DNA of 32,952 bases from a virus, in the IMG/VR virus record IMGVR_UViG_3300042893_001734, positions 1 to 32,952 of that record. One strand, 5' to 3'. Numbering within the stretch: position 1 is the first letter of the stretch; every line of letters begins with the position of its first letter. A model generated the notes under the pieces. The model was not told the DNA's origin and ran no database searches. It was given only the letters and a program-made list of their open reading frames with translations. Shown here piece by piece: positions 25,201 through 32,952 of the stretch. The position numbers and the translations under genes were made by a program.

Positions 25201-27217
25201 TCCAATACAAAAATTAACAAATAGTAATAATGTATCTGTTCAAGATTTTATAACACAAAGTTCGACATTCTATTCTTCGTATTTTTTTAGACCGGGAAAT
25301 CAATGGTCAGGATTTACTACAACTAATTTGGGGTATTACGGAGCGTTAGATTCTTCTAATTTAAGTTATTATGGGTTAAACAATAGTCAGGGTGCAACAA
25401 CAACAATTATTAATGGTGTTAATTGTGTTATTAGTTTGAATACTAACGATACTTATAGAAACCAAACGGGACCAATTATGGGACCTAGAGGTACTACTAG
25501 AGGACCATTAAACTCGTATTATGATGAGAGTGAAGATTTATCTGGCGGAGGGTATTATTATACTGATGTTAATGGTAATAGTCCTAACAATGTTGGTTCA
25601 ATATATTATAGTCCTTGTACCTACGATTTCTTCAAAAACAACCCAATGAGTATTGGAAATAAAAGTTTAAATGTATTAAGAACAGATAGATTACCTTCTT
25701 CAGATTTTGTTAATACTGGTAGTACTCAACAATACTCAACACTATTACAACAAAATTTAGGCTTTACTGTTTATCTTATAGATGAGACACAAGGTGATGA
25801 TTTTGTTTCTGTAAGATTTGGTTTAGGAGCGGATACTTATGGTCCTGATATTAATGACCAAGTGGCTTCTAATAATGTGATAGATACTTTAAGTATTTGT
25901 GGAAATATTCAAAGTTTAGATTGTTATAGTGGTAGTGGTACTAGTTTTGGTGTTATACCAGGTTGTAGTGGAACTGATACAATTGAAGCTGGTTGTTATG
26001 TATTAATGGATAAACCATTAACTGATTTACAACAAGATTTAAAATCTTTTGCTGAGTGGGGATTTAGGTTTAAATTCTTTTATGGACTTTGTCGTGGAGT
26101 TTTATCACAAACATTTGTAAATAATTGGGTTAATGGTACTCTATATGCTCCACCAATTCAAGTAATTACATATTTCAATAAAGAAAATAAACCAGAATCT
26201 CCAATATATTGTAAAGATGTTACTTATTTTGAGTCTGATACAAATAATTTTTATTATAGAAGTAGTCCATATAATCAATCCCTAGGTGAGTTTATTGGTA
26301 AATCTACGTTAAATTATATTGAACCTACAAATCTTACGATGTTACAATATCCAACTACAATTATGAATCTTGGATTTAAAGATTCGTTTTATGATGAGAT
26401 AATGTTTGAACCATCAGCAAATGCTTATGTGATGAATGGTTTAAGTGATACTAGTTACAATGATACATCTGACTTGGTTAATTTATTTGTAATATCGAGA
26501 ATTACAGATGAAACATATTTACAACAAGTGTTTAATATTAATCCAAGTAACACTTTAGACCAATTATTTTCAAGACCATATAAAAGAATTGACGGTGATT
26601 TAGCTCAATTGATGTCGATTAATTCTGAAGAAGGTGTTATTCCGTTTAATGCACAATATTATGTATCAACGGGAGGAACTAATGAACCTGTACAAATTTT
26701 AGGTTCACTTCGTAATCCAACTATGGCGGTATGGTTCTCATCAACTACTGAAGATTTACAATTAAAAGATTATTTAAGTCCTGGTAGAATTAATTTTAGA
26801 AATAGTATAAATACTGCTAATTATCCCTTTACCTATGGAATTAAAACACAAGTTGTTCCTTTTTATCAATGGAAATTAGGAAACCAAAGTGGGAGTATTT
26901 TTGGAAATCAATTTAATAATTGGGCAACAGGAAGTGGTGATATTGTTCAAGATAAAGGATATCAAACTCAAGATAGAATAAATGACGTGTCACCTACTTA
27001 TTTTTATAGTCGTAATATTAATTTAAATACAGTTTCCGGTGAAACAAGTGCACGAGGATACATTTTTAGTTTGGATGCTAGTGGTAATTACTCATCACAA
27101 TTAGATGGTTCTGATAGTAAATTTACTGTTGGTGCTCCGTTTCATTTTTACTTTGGATTAATTAAAGGTGAAAGTGCGTTAGATAAATTTAAAACAAAAT
27201 ACTCAGTAAGTGAATAA
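22289..27217 (+). CDS. Giant virion protein in the gp7 position, with CnaB-like N-terminus and internal hydrophobic multi-span segment
   Basis: The 1642-residue product has no clear T4 homologue, but its position directly after the gp6-like gene is that of gp7. Residues about 47-170 look like a CnaB/carboxypeptidase-regulatory beta domain (VVGRVTANNGLGLPNARVSI, then TNDSGDYMIMGAPLGG). Residues about 502-595 are an almost continuous hydrophobic stretch with 3-5 predicted membrane helices (FDLIFFIVSILIQLLQ, GVIIGYFLSNAF, IVPFIATAILNLAIAAGLTV), followed by KFYGKKFGRIK. A Cys cluster, C613-x2-C616-x-C618, follows at once. The rest (about 620-1642) is a soluble, Asn/Thr/Tyr-rich region. No signal peptide is present. 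It overlaps the next gene by 8 nt. A baseplate peripheral or membrane-contacting role is inference. Confidence 0.75.
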   Translation: MGQSYRIRTELGINKTINIELDQDFEFLEILSLKIQQSEIYTRNCANYGVVVGRVTANNGLGLPNARVSIFIPIDTIDESNPLISSIYPYKSPNDRNEDGYRYNLLPYEKSYSKHAATGTLPSRLDVLTDNTVVEIYDKYYKYTTKTNDSGDYMIMGAPLGGQTLFMDVDLSDIGEFSLTPQDLIRMGLATEAQVAGNQFNTSTDLNSLPQIINIQQTIDVAPLWGDPAICQIAVSRADFDLRDNANIDIQPTSVFMGSIFSSPDNVALQSSLDITRNRVCRPKEALGNLCELISSPGQILSIRQTINQDADGNPILEVHQLEQAGNIIDGNGVWLTELPMNLDYYITNEFGEKVLSYDPTIGIPTKAKYRFKVKWQQPETLTQTTRRAYFLVPNVREYGWYSPVLDPIDYPTGTIQSTQLKGSYYFGLDWSGYTNSTSAINCEDTFYEFDFNRVYTVSGLIDEFKNGENRGRFVGIKEINNNDCQTIVNKFPVNDGVRNFDLIFFIVSILIQLLQMIGIPLLTAYHVIAYLWNNFTGPLMGVIIGYFLSNAFLNFSLAAASLANLGFALIVPFIATAILNLAIAAGLTVIALKFYGKKFGRIKLPSLLYPACTTCECTSEVTYTKNGEIPSGLLSQLSNSVLYYNNLTKIDGYGFFGGDQTDVNVAATAFSQAIGTRNEDINNPYVFRTTKSEIVLLPNALRRLFAWTTTLPLAERINTFNLRKKYFDGVNKISVTFDVDSNIGKKHYDNTTTILVTQKWESGTLLTFVNPSTSQDKNYLYTADTVDFGVVTGISGSTLFPNYTGETINPMVIQYATGQTGNATVVYNLTKGSNEINYKYPSDIEYFQVLTAITVSDAIKLWTVPPSRTGGSGSASLKSIIEGYTKIYWNNTESVPIFWRPDTKIVPSDPDEYLYYKDLFEDYDNQYITILQRGVDPYSPMYTNEYGIGRLLGFPKETDIKFTTSTRLNIPIQKLTNSNNVSVQDFITQSSTFYSSYFFRPGNQWSGFTTTNLGYYGALDSSNLSYYGLNNSQGATTTIINGVNCVISLNTNDTYRNQTGPIMGPRGTTRGPLNSYYDESEDLSGGGYYYTDVNGNSPNNVGSIYYSPCTYDFFKNNPMSIGNKSLNVLRTDRLPSSDFVNTGSTQQYSTLLQQNLGFTVYLIDETQGDDFVSVRFGLGADTYGPDINDQVASNNVIDTLSICGNIQSLDCYSGSGTSFGVIPGCSGTDTIEAGCYVLMDKPLTDLQQDLKSFAEWGFRFKFFYGLCRGVLSQTFVNNWVNGTLYAPPIQVITYFNKENKPESPIYCKDVTYFESDTNNFYYRSSPYNQSLGEFIGKSTLNYIEPTNLTMLQYPTTIMNLGFKDSFYDEIMFEPSANAYVMNGLSDTSYNDTSDLVNLFVISRITDETYLQQVFNINPSNTLDQLFSRPYKRIDGDLAQLMSINSEEGVIPFNAQYYVSTGGTNEPVQILGSLRNPTMAVWFSSTTEDLQLKDYLSPGRINFRNSINTANYPFTYGIKTQVVPFYQWKLGNQSGSIFGNQFNNWATGSGDIVQDKGYQTQDRINDVSPTYFYSRNINLNTVSGETSARGYIFSLDASGNYSSQLDGSDSKFTVGAPFHFYFGLIKGESALDKFKTKYSVSE

Positions 27218-28982
27218 GTATACAATCATACCAAGTAGTCAACAATATAAGTCGGCACCTGCTGTTGACCAAGATATTGATATTTCGTTAACTCAAAAAA
27301 CACGACTGTTAACTGAGTTTGATAGGAGTGCTAGTATTAACTTAGAACAAGTTTTTGATAATGAAAGACAAGCATGTACAGTATTTAGACCAACATTTAA
27401 GTTGACTTATTTATATGCTAACACACTTACTGGTACAACAAATTACTTACCATTCCAATATAACTTATATTATATTGACCCAATATCTTCAATGGGTTCG
27501 GGTGTGTGGAATGGATTTCCTCAATACTATGAATTTGATTTTTATAGACCTGATGTTAAAGACCAACACATTTCATATAAGGCAAAAAGTGCCTACACAT
27601 ATAATTGGACTTATTATATTAGTTATCCGTATTCAAACGATTATACTAAACAATTAGAGTATTCATTAAATAATGCAAATAGAAGTTGGATTGCCTCAGA
27701 AGGTATTCCATTTGTAATTAACAATTCAACTCAGAATGGAAATGGTATTATTCAATTCCAATGTATTGCTCCTCACGGATTAACGCCAGGTGAGTTTGTT
27801 AAATTATCTTTTTTTTATAATGAGATTGATACGTTCCAAGTTTATTCATTAGGTAATGATTTGTTTGATAGTGATGTTTATATTTTTAACATATACAATA
27901 TTGGATATACTGGAACAACATTTAGTAATAGTGTTAGTGGTACATTCAAAAGAGTTATAAACCCCGAAAATTATCTTGAAACAACTTCTAAGTATTATGT
28001 TAGACAACATAAGATAATGACAAACGCAGGTGATTGTATTATGACTAAAGCCGGTTTTGAAAAGAACTTATTTACTGAAGAAAAGAAATTAGAATATAGT
28101 TCAATAACACCAAATAACGTTACCAGAATATCACAAAAGACAAGCAGTAATTCTTATAACGTTACATTGGCTTACGACTTAAATTTATTAAACATAACTG
28201 ATAATCAAAAAAGACCATTAACAGAGATATTCTTAACCGTTATTAATAAAGGATACACAGGATATTTTAACAAACCAAGTTCATTAGAGATTAATAAACC
28301 TTATGTTGGTGTTGGGTTGAAACAGGGTTGGCAATTTAATATTAACCCAACAGCAACTTCTTGGTGGCAAGATAATAATCCAACATCAAATACCAATATA
28401 AAAACTTCGGGATATACTTTAACAAGTGGTGTCACCAAAAACTTTTATTATAACCAAGACTTAATGTCGGGTGATACGATTGATGGAGACTTTTGTGAGT
28501 GGAATGATTATGAACAATTGGAAAGAGTTATTTCACCATATTTCCACAAGTTAAAGTTTAATCAAAATGTATTCCAAACATCTTTAAAATATTCTACAAA
28601 TTTCTCTACGGATGAAACTGATACAATCAGTCCTGTTGGAACTGTGGATACTAATGCTCCTGGATATTATTATCAACCACATCAATTGATGAGAATTAGA
28701 GTTTTTTCTGATTATGTTGAGACAGGAAATTTAGGACTTATTCAGGGAGTACCAAGTTATTCATATTTTTCAAACGCCGACCAGCAGTTTAGATGGAGGG
28801 ACCTATATACTTATGGTTTTGTAGATAACTTACAACAGGGTGTTGATTATCCTTTTTTAAACTCGGCTCATTACCCATATAGTGATGTTAATTTTAGATT
28901 AATACCTGAGGGAATAAACTATAATGAAAACTTATTGGGAATTAACTTCCCAATCAAACCTTTGATAGATGGATGTGAATAA
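27210..28982 (+). CDS. Probable virion structural protein (590 aa)
   Basis: I do not recognise the family. The likely start is GTG at 27210, overlapping the upstream stop as GTGAATAA. The next gene begins with almost the same bases (GTGAATAAGT at 28975). The product is soluble, rich in Tyr, Asn and Phe, with no signal peptide, membrane span or coiled coil visible, which fits a beta-rich tail or baseplate protein. A late conserved-looking segment reads WRDLYTYGFVDNLQQGVDYP followed by HYPYSDVNFRLIPEG. Its neighbours are the giant gp7-position gene and further virion genes, so a structural role is likely; gp8 or fibre-related function is only positional. Confidence 0.75.
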   Translation: MNKYTIIPSSQQYKSAPAVDQDIDISLTQKTRLLTEFDRSASINLEQVFDNERQACTVFRPTFKLTYLYANTLTGTTNYLPFQYNLYYIDPISSMGSGVWNGFPQYYEFDFYRPDVKDQHISYKAKSAYTYNWTYYISYPYSNDYTKQLEYSLNNANRSWIASEGIPFVINNSTQNGNGIIQFQCIAPHGLTPGEFVKLSFFYNEIDTFQVYSLGNDLFDSDVYIFNIYNIGYTGTTFSNSVSGTFKRVINPENYLETTSKYYVRQHKIMTNAGDCIMTKAGFEKNLFTEEKKLEYSSITPNNVTRISQKTSSNSYNVTLAYDLNLLNITDNQKRPLTEIFLTVINKGYTGYFNKPSSLEINKPYVGVGLKQGWQFNINPTATSWWQDNNPTSNTNIKTSGYTLTSGVTKNFYYNQDLMSGDTIDGDFCEWNDYEQLERVISPYFHKLKFNQNVFQTSLKYSTNFSTDETDTISPVGTVDTNAPGYYYQPHQLMRIRVFSDYVETGNLGLIQGVPSYSYFSNADQQFRWRDLYTYGFVDNLQQGVDYPFLNSAHYPYSDVNFRLIPEGINYNENLLGINFPIKPLIDGCE

Positions 28983-29793
28983 GTTTACAATACGACAAGA
29001 TGGTGGTTTAACGGATAAGACCATTACATTTCCAATTCAATTGGATTGGGATTATTCTGGTTTGGACCAAGCCATTGATGAGTTTGAAGTTGAAGCCATC
29101 AATAAAGTTATTGGTGTTGGTAGAGACTTTGAGGTGACAAGATTTGCTCACGCACCTCAAACTGGCGCTACCGACGATACCTTTGTTCAATATCAATTTT
29201 ATTTCCATTCAGGTGGAACATCTGTTAATAACGTAAATAATTGGAGTATTGATTATCGTCAGGAAGGTTTTACCGCTCAACAAATTTTTTATTATAATAA
29301 CAACTTCTCAAATTCATTTTTTAAGTTGGACTTATATGATAGTTTGGATGAGAAGAAACAAACAAATTATGTTACAATAATTCTTCCAACACAACAAGGT
29401 TTAACAATGGATGCCATAATGAATAAGACTTTGGTTAAGATTAAAAAACCTGATTTTGTTTTGGATTATGTTGGTGATAAAGAAGGATTTTTTCTTTATT
29501 GGTTAAAGAAAAGAACGTTTTTAAATATTAGAACTTTTTATATGACGGCAAAGTTTTATGATGCCGAAAAGGGAGTGTTTGTAAAGATGATGAATATGCC
29601 TCAATCGGTATCATCAGGAACAACAACCACATTTGATAACTCAAGATTTTTCTATTATCGAGTGGAACTTGATTATGAAAAACAAACTTATCAGGTGTTT
29701 AATACAAACCCCGCCCAAAACATATACAATAATTACAAACAAAGAGCGGGAACTGCGGTTCCCATAAAATGGTATGAATATATTAACCCATAA
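28969..29793 (+). CDS. Probable virion structural protein (274 aa; alternative GTG start at 28975)
   Basis: The family is not recognised. The ATG at 28969 gives 274 residues, but the GTG at 28975 gives MNKFTI, matching the MNKYTI opening of the upstream gene, and overlaps the upstream stop as GTGAATAA in the same way. I therefore favour GTG 28975 (272 residues), though this is not proved. The product is soluble and beta-rich by eye, with YYNNNFSNSFFKLDLYDSL and WLKKRTFLNIRTFYMTAKFY as recognisable stretches. Its stop overlaps the next ATG as TAATG. The position among virion genes suggests a baseplate or fibre component. Confidence 0.75.
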   Translation: MDVNKFTIRQDGGLTDKTITFPIQLDWDYSGLDQAIDEFEVEAINKVIGVGRDFEVTRFAHAPQTGATDDTFVQYQFYFHSGGTSVNNVNNWSIDYRQEGFTAQQIFYYNNNFSNSFFKLDLYDSLDEKKQTNYVTIILPTQQGLTMDAIMNKTLVKIKKPDFVLDYVGDKEGFFLYWLKKRTFLNIRTFYMTAKFYDAEKGVFVKMMNMPQSVSSGTTTTFDNSRFFYYRVELDYEKQTYQVFNTNPAQNIYNNYKQRAGTAVPIKWYEYINP

Positions 29794-30902
29794 TGGAAAA
29801 TGTCTATAATTACGTAGTATCTCCCGAGAACATTCGTGGTGATTTATTTAGGGTTGACTTAAACGGTCAAAATGTTAGTACCACATACACTGGAGTTACG
29901 ATTGGTGTTTATTCTGCCATGACTGAGGTATTGAGTGCTGGTCCTAATGGTAGTTCATTATTGACGGGACTTACTATTCCGATTATGATAACTCAGAGTG
30001 CGGTTGATTTGGGATATTATAGTCCGTTTGATGGTGCTGTATTACAGAAGGACGTTGTTGCCAATTTTATCTTTTCATCGACAACGGATAACCCTTATGT
30101 GTATTATGTTTATAACACATCGAGTGAGTTTCAGAAGTTTTTGGATTTATCACAATATAGGGTCGACTGGGGAGACGGGTCGGTCAAACAATCGATTACC
30201 TCATTAACTCCGAGTTTTTTACGCCACACCTATCCTATTGCGGATAGGACATATACAATCACTCTTGAACAAACCAATCCTTGGGGAATAACAAGAGTTG
30301 AGAAAAAAGTAACAACACCATATGAAAATGTGGTTCCAAATAATCCAAACGGGACGGCGTTTTTTATTCCTGCTGGTGGTAATTGGTTGAACACTCCTGT
30401 TAGTTATGATTATATTTTTAATGGGGATGCTGAGAATACGGTATCAGCACAAACATCGAATAACTATGTTTCGGTTCCATATACCATATCAGGTTTAACC
30501 AAATCAAAATTAACTGAACTTGCTCAATATGGTCCTGTTAAATATATTGTTGGAAAACCTGTTCAGAGGAACGGTGTGGTTTGGGGAGAGATAACAAATA
30601 CTGCGACAACTTTCACAGCCTATACAGTTAATTTGGTTGATTACTATGATTACGTTGACGGAACAACAATATTTTTCGAACAATCATCAGGGTTTACAAC
30701 AAATAATTTAACTGCTCGTCCTATAACAAAGGAGGAGGTTTTAACTAAAGTTGTTGACCAAGCTCAAATCCAAACTGACGTTTTCGTTGAGCGTGGAAAG
30801 AACTCTGCATATGAAAGAGTACAACGATTAGGAGAAGTCGATAACTTGGGCGATATGATTAACTACGGATATGGATTTTTTAATGTTGAAAAAAAGAACT
30901 AA
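29793..30902 (+). CDS. PKD-domain virion protein (369 aa)
   Basis: Residues about 120-178 form a PKD-like immunoglobulin domain: YRVDWGDGSVKQSI (W126, G127, D128, G129), then HTYPIADRTYTITLEQ (H145-T-Y) and the final strand RVEKKVTT. PKD domains commonly serve as adhesion or spacer modules on surface proteins and on phage receptor-binding parts. The rest has no recognised domain; the N-terminus (NYVVSPENIRGDLFRVDLNG) is beta-rich, and the C-terminus (ERVQRLGEVDNLGDMINYGYGFF) may be helical. It starts in a TAATG overlap with the upstream gene, and a 25-nt gap with a TATAAATA element follows. A host-contact or fibre-related role is inference. Confidence 0.75.
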   Translation: MENVYNYVVSPENIRGDLFRVDLNGQNVSTTYTGVTIGVYSAMTEVLSAGPNGSSLLTGLTIPIMITQSAVDLGYYSPFDGAVLQKDVVANFIFSSTTDNPYVYYVYNTSSEFQKFLDLSQYRVDWGDGSVKQSITSLTPSFLRHTYPIADRTYTITLEQTNPWGITRVEKKVTTPYENVVPNNPNGTAFFIPAGGNWLNTPVSYDYIFNGDAENTVSAQTSNNYVSVPYTISGLTKSKLTELAQYGPVKYIVGKPVQRNGVVWGEITNTATTFTAYTVNLVDYYDYVDGTTIFFEQSSGFTTNNLTARPITKEEVLTKVVDQAQIQTDVFVERGKNSAYERVQRLGEVDNLGDMINYGYGFFNVEKKN

Positions 30903-30904
30903 AC

Positions 30905-30916
30905 TATTTATAAATA
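30905..30916 (+). promoter_or_regulatory. Candidate T4-type late promoter element TATAAATA
   Basis: The perfect 12-bp palindrome TATTTATAAATA contains TATAAATA (30909-30916), the T4 late-promoter consensus, in the 25-nt gap before the ATG at 30928. If used, the leader would be only about 6 nt. It also has the TATTTAT core 23 nt before the start, as in other gaps. In this AT-rich sequence it may occur by chance. Confidence 0.3.
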
Positions 30917-30927
30917 AATAATAATTT

Positions 30928-31836
30928 ATGGCAATTGGCTCATATGGTACTATAAGACCTTCAGACGTAAGTCCTGAAGACGTACAAATCATACTTAATT
31001 ATACTCCTACGAGGGATATAACAGATAATTTTGTGTTAACACAATTGGATGCTCAATCTATATTGAAGTCTTATTTCAATAATACCGAGACAGGTGGAAA
31101 CGCTGGTGTTGAGGTTTTAGGTGGATTATACAATTTAACTTTACCTGCCGATACGTTCAATGCGGTTGGAATTTATACATTATATATAAGACCAGCTCAG
31201 ATAAGAACAATAATTACAGATTGCGGTGTGTTATCTGCATTACCAAACGTTAAAGGTATTATTATTGATATTTCAAATGTTCCTGCACAATACCAAAATA
31301 AGTTTGTTGCTCAAGGATTAACTGGATTTAGAGTTGAATATTTAAATCCCGATGGTTCAAAGATACCTAACTTTTTTAGAGTTATCACTTCAGCATTTTT
31401 CTGTGAACCAGTTATTACAAACGAAGTTAACGTAACACAAAAATCAATTAGATATAGATATGTTGATGGAGATTCAAATTTAATCTTCTTAACATTATCA
31501 CCTTCATCATCACCAACAAATAAGCCAAACGCAACTCCGTTTATTGGTCAACCAAATCAAAGTATTATTATTACAAATACATTCTTTAACCCATTGACGT
31601 TGGAGATTGAAATGGTTGAATACGATATTTCGTCTCTTGCTATTGCTCTTTACGGAAATCAAACTAAATCTATTGATGACGGTATTTACACAATCTACGA
31701 TGCTGAAAATAACATTTACAGGCAGTACAATCTTTATGAGATTAGAGACCAATTTAACGCATTGTTATATGAGGTTAGACAAAGTAGAGGAACTAATATT
31801 GATTTCAGTAAAAACTTTACAAACATCACAGGTTAA
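30928..31836 (+). CDS. Probable virion/baseplate protein (302 aa)
   Basis: I do not recognise the family with certainty. The 302-residue product is soluble, with no signal peptide or membrane span. N-terminal SYGTIRPSDVSPEDVQIILNYTPTRDI and a middle segment (YTLYIRPAQIRTIITDCGVLSALPNVKGIII) look like conserved cores. The C-terminal EIRDQFNALLYEVRQSRGTNIDFS may be helical. It has the gene order expected after the PKD protein within a run of virion genes. Its stop overlaps the next ATG as TAATG, implying coupled translation with the last gene of the window. A baseplate or wedge-associated role is plausible from context only. Confidence 0.75.
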   Translation: MAIGSYGTIRPSDVSPEDVQIILNYTPTRDITDNFVLTQLDAQSILKSYFNNTETGGNAGVEVLGGLYNLTLPADTFNAVGIYTLYIRPAQIRTIITDCGVLSALPNVKGIIIDISNVPAQYQNKFVAQGLTGFRVEYLNPDGSKIPNFFRVITSAFFCEPVITNEVNVTQKSIRYRYVDGDSNLIFLTLSPSSSPTNKPNATPFIGQPNQSIIITNTFFNPLTLEIEMVEYDISSLAIALYGNQTKSIDDGIYTIYDAENNIYRQYNLYEIRDQFNALLYEVRQSRGTNIDFSKNFTNITG

Positions 31837-32952
31837 TGGCTACAGGTAGTAAGTTTTTTTATCCACCAAGACCCGGAAACGGAGCGGGAACTTTTTCAGA
31901 CAACATTGTAGGTTTACAAACTGTTGAAGGGGGAGGACTTACGCAAGGTAATTTCGAGTTCACAACAGGAATAACAGAAAAAGTTAATAGAACTTTTAAT
32001 GTTGGGGCATTCTCTGAACCAATATCTTTGGAGATGTTGGACATTAATGACCTTGAAGAAAGTAGAAGAATACTTGCAACACAATTTAAAGTTTATCCTA
32101 ACTATGATGTTTCTCAAGTTTTAAACTTTTCAATGTATGGTTCACTATCAAAAAGATTTAGTGTGTCTATTACAAAAATTATTAATTATTTTCCGGCATC
32201 TTTGGATGTTATGTTTAATAGTATCTACTATACAACAGGAAATACTGCTTCTGATATTATTTATGATGCTCAAGCAGATGAAACTTATTTTAGAGTTAAT
32301 GTTGATAGAATAAACAATCCATTTGATATTGATTACTCACTTAGTGCTACGACTAATCTTGGTGTTAGAGAAATTACGGTTTCTCCATATAGAAATTTAT
32401 ATCAAACATATTTGGACTATTGTGTTAGTATTAACGATAACATTTATAAAGTATTATCATTTGAACCATCAGAGACGTTAAGTTCTGGATATATTAGTTT
32501 TTATGTTTCGGGAGCTCCTTTTGGAACTACGGCAAGTACTTTTGATGGTGGATATCAAATAAGACCAAATGATTTTATTGTTGATAAAACATTCTTAGAA
32601 GACTTTGATGAGGTTGAACAATTTTTAGTTAATAGATTAATTCGTCCTGAATATACTGCGGTGTTCCAAGTTCCACAACAAAATGAGTTTGGACAACAAT
32701 ATACGGAGTATCAACAGGTGACTTGGCCAAAAGATGGTGATTGGAATTTAGATATTAGGTCATTTTTATTTGATAGATATTTGGAGGAAATTCAAGCAAT
32801 TGCCGTTAATTTAGATTCTTTTAAAACAAACCTTATTTCAAGATTTTTGGTTACCGCATCGTTAAAAGAGTTTGATACATTAGGACAAAAAGTTGAAAAG
32901 ATATTTCAAATATATGGTAGAAGTTTTGACCAAGTAAAACAATTTATTGATG
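31836..32952 (+). CDS. Probable virion protein, 3' partial (372 codons visible)
   Basis: The ATG at 31836 shares a base with the upstream stop (TAATG), and the frame stays open to the end of the window, so the gene is truncated on the right. The opening is MATGSKFFYPPRPGNGAGTF. The visible part is soluble, rich in Phe, Asn, Tyr and Ser, with no membrane span. A late segment reads IRSFLFDRYLEEIQAIAVNL followed by FKTNLISRFLVTASLKEFDT, probably helical. The family is not recognised. Its position in a coupled run of virion genes suggests a baseplate or tail component. Confidence 0.8.
   Translation, partial: MATGSKFFYPPRPGNGAGTFSDNIVGLQTVEGGGLTQGNFEFTTGITEKVNRTFNVGAFSEPISLEMLDINDLEESRRILATQFKVYPNYDVSQVLNFSMYGSLSKRFSVSITKIINYFPASLDVMFNSIYYTTGNTASDIIYDAQADETYFRVNVDRINNPFDIDYSLSATTNLGVREITVSPYRNLYQTYLDYCVSINDNIYKVLSFEPSETLSSGYISFYVSGAPFGTTASTFDGGYQIRPNDFIVDKTFLEDFDEVEQFLVNRLIRPEYTAVFQVPQQNEFGQQYTEYQQVTWPKDGDWNLDIRSFLFDRYLEEIQAIAVNLDSFKTNLISRFLVTASLKEFDTLGQKVEKIFQIYGRSFDQVKQFID

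Noticed and set aside
31854-31860. Seven-T run near the start of the last gene as a slippery frameshift site
   Set aside because: The zero frame reads AAG TTT TTT TAT, which does not fit X-XXY-YYZ, and the original frame stays open to the end of the window.

Overview
The window is a gene-dense, AT-rich stretch of a T4-like contractile-tailed (myovirus-type) phage genome. Every supported gene is on the + strand, packed with 1-11 nt overlaps or short gaps, and no stretch over 300 bases lacks a gene. The host was probably a member of Bacteroidota, which is an inference. It rests on the near absence of Shine-Dalgarno sequences, a promoter before the gp32-like gene that fits the Bacteroidota pattern TTTG-N20-TAnnTTT, and a small DUF5522-like Cys-rich protein of a type I associate with that phylum. 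No tRNA, IS element, integrase or CRISPR array was seen.

Layout. (1) 1-11888, first baseplate block: a giant gene open at the left edge (tube-initiator-like, with an OmpA-like segment), a gp53-like wedge protein, and a 2427-residue protein that looks like a baseplate hub with a lysozyme-like segment and an IPT/TIG domain. (2) 11889-12816: two small unassigned genes, then an intrinsic terminator. (3) 12876-19860, replication and nucleotide island: gp32-like ssDNA-binding protein, UvsX recombinase, T4 RNase H/FEN-type nuclease, an unknown 143-residue protein, gp41-like helicase, a B12-dependent (class II) ribonucleotide reductase and the DUF5522-like protein. (4) 19867-32952, second baseplate/tail block: gp25-like and gp6-like wedge proteins, a 1642-residue protein in the gp7 position with an internal hydrophobic multi-span segment, and five further probable virion proteins. 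One of these carries a PKD domain and the last runs off the right edge.

How it works together. UvsX, the gp32-like protein and the gp41-like helicase would form the recombination and fork machinery, and the RNase H would remove primers. The reductase would supply dNTPs from ribonucleotides with adenosylcobalamin and without oxygen or a second subunit. The flanking blocks would build the baseplate and its host-contact parts. A 13-nt AT motif (TATATTTATRTTA) recurs in three intergenic gaps and is a candidate phage promoter element. The most unusual items are the membrane-like segment inside a giant virion protein, the giant hub fusion, the OmpA-like segment in a tail protein, the reductase/DUF5522 pair, the SSB-like tail tip on a zinc-less gp32, and the nested palindromes between the gp32-like gene and uvsX.
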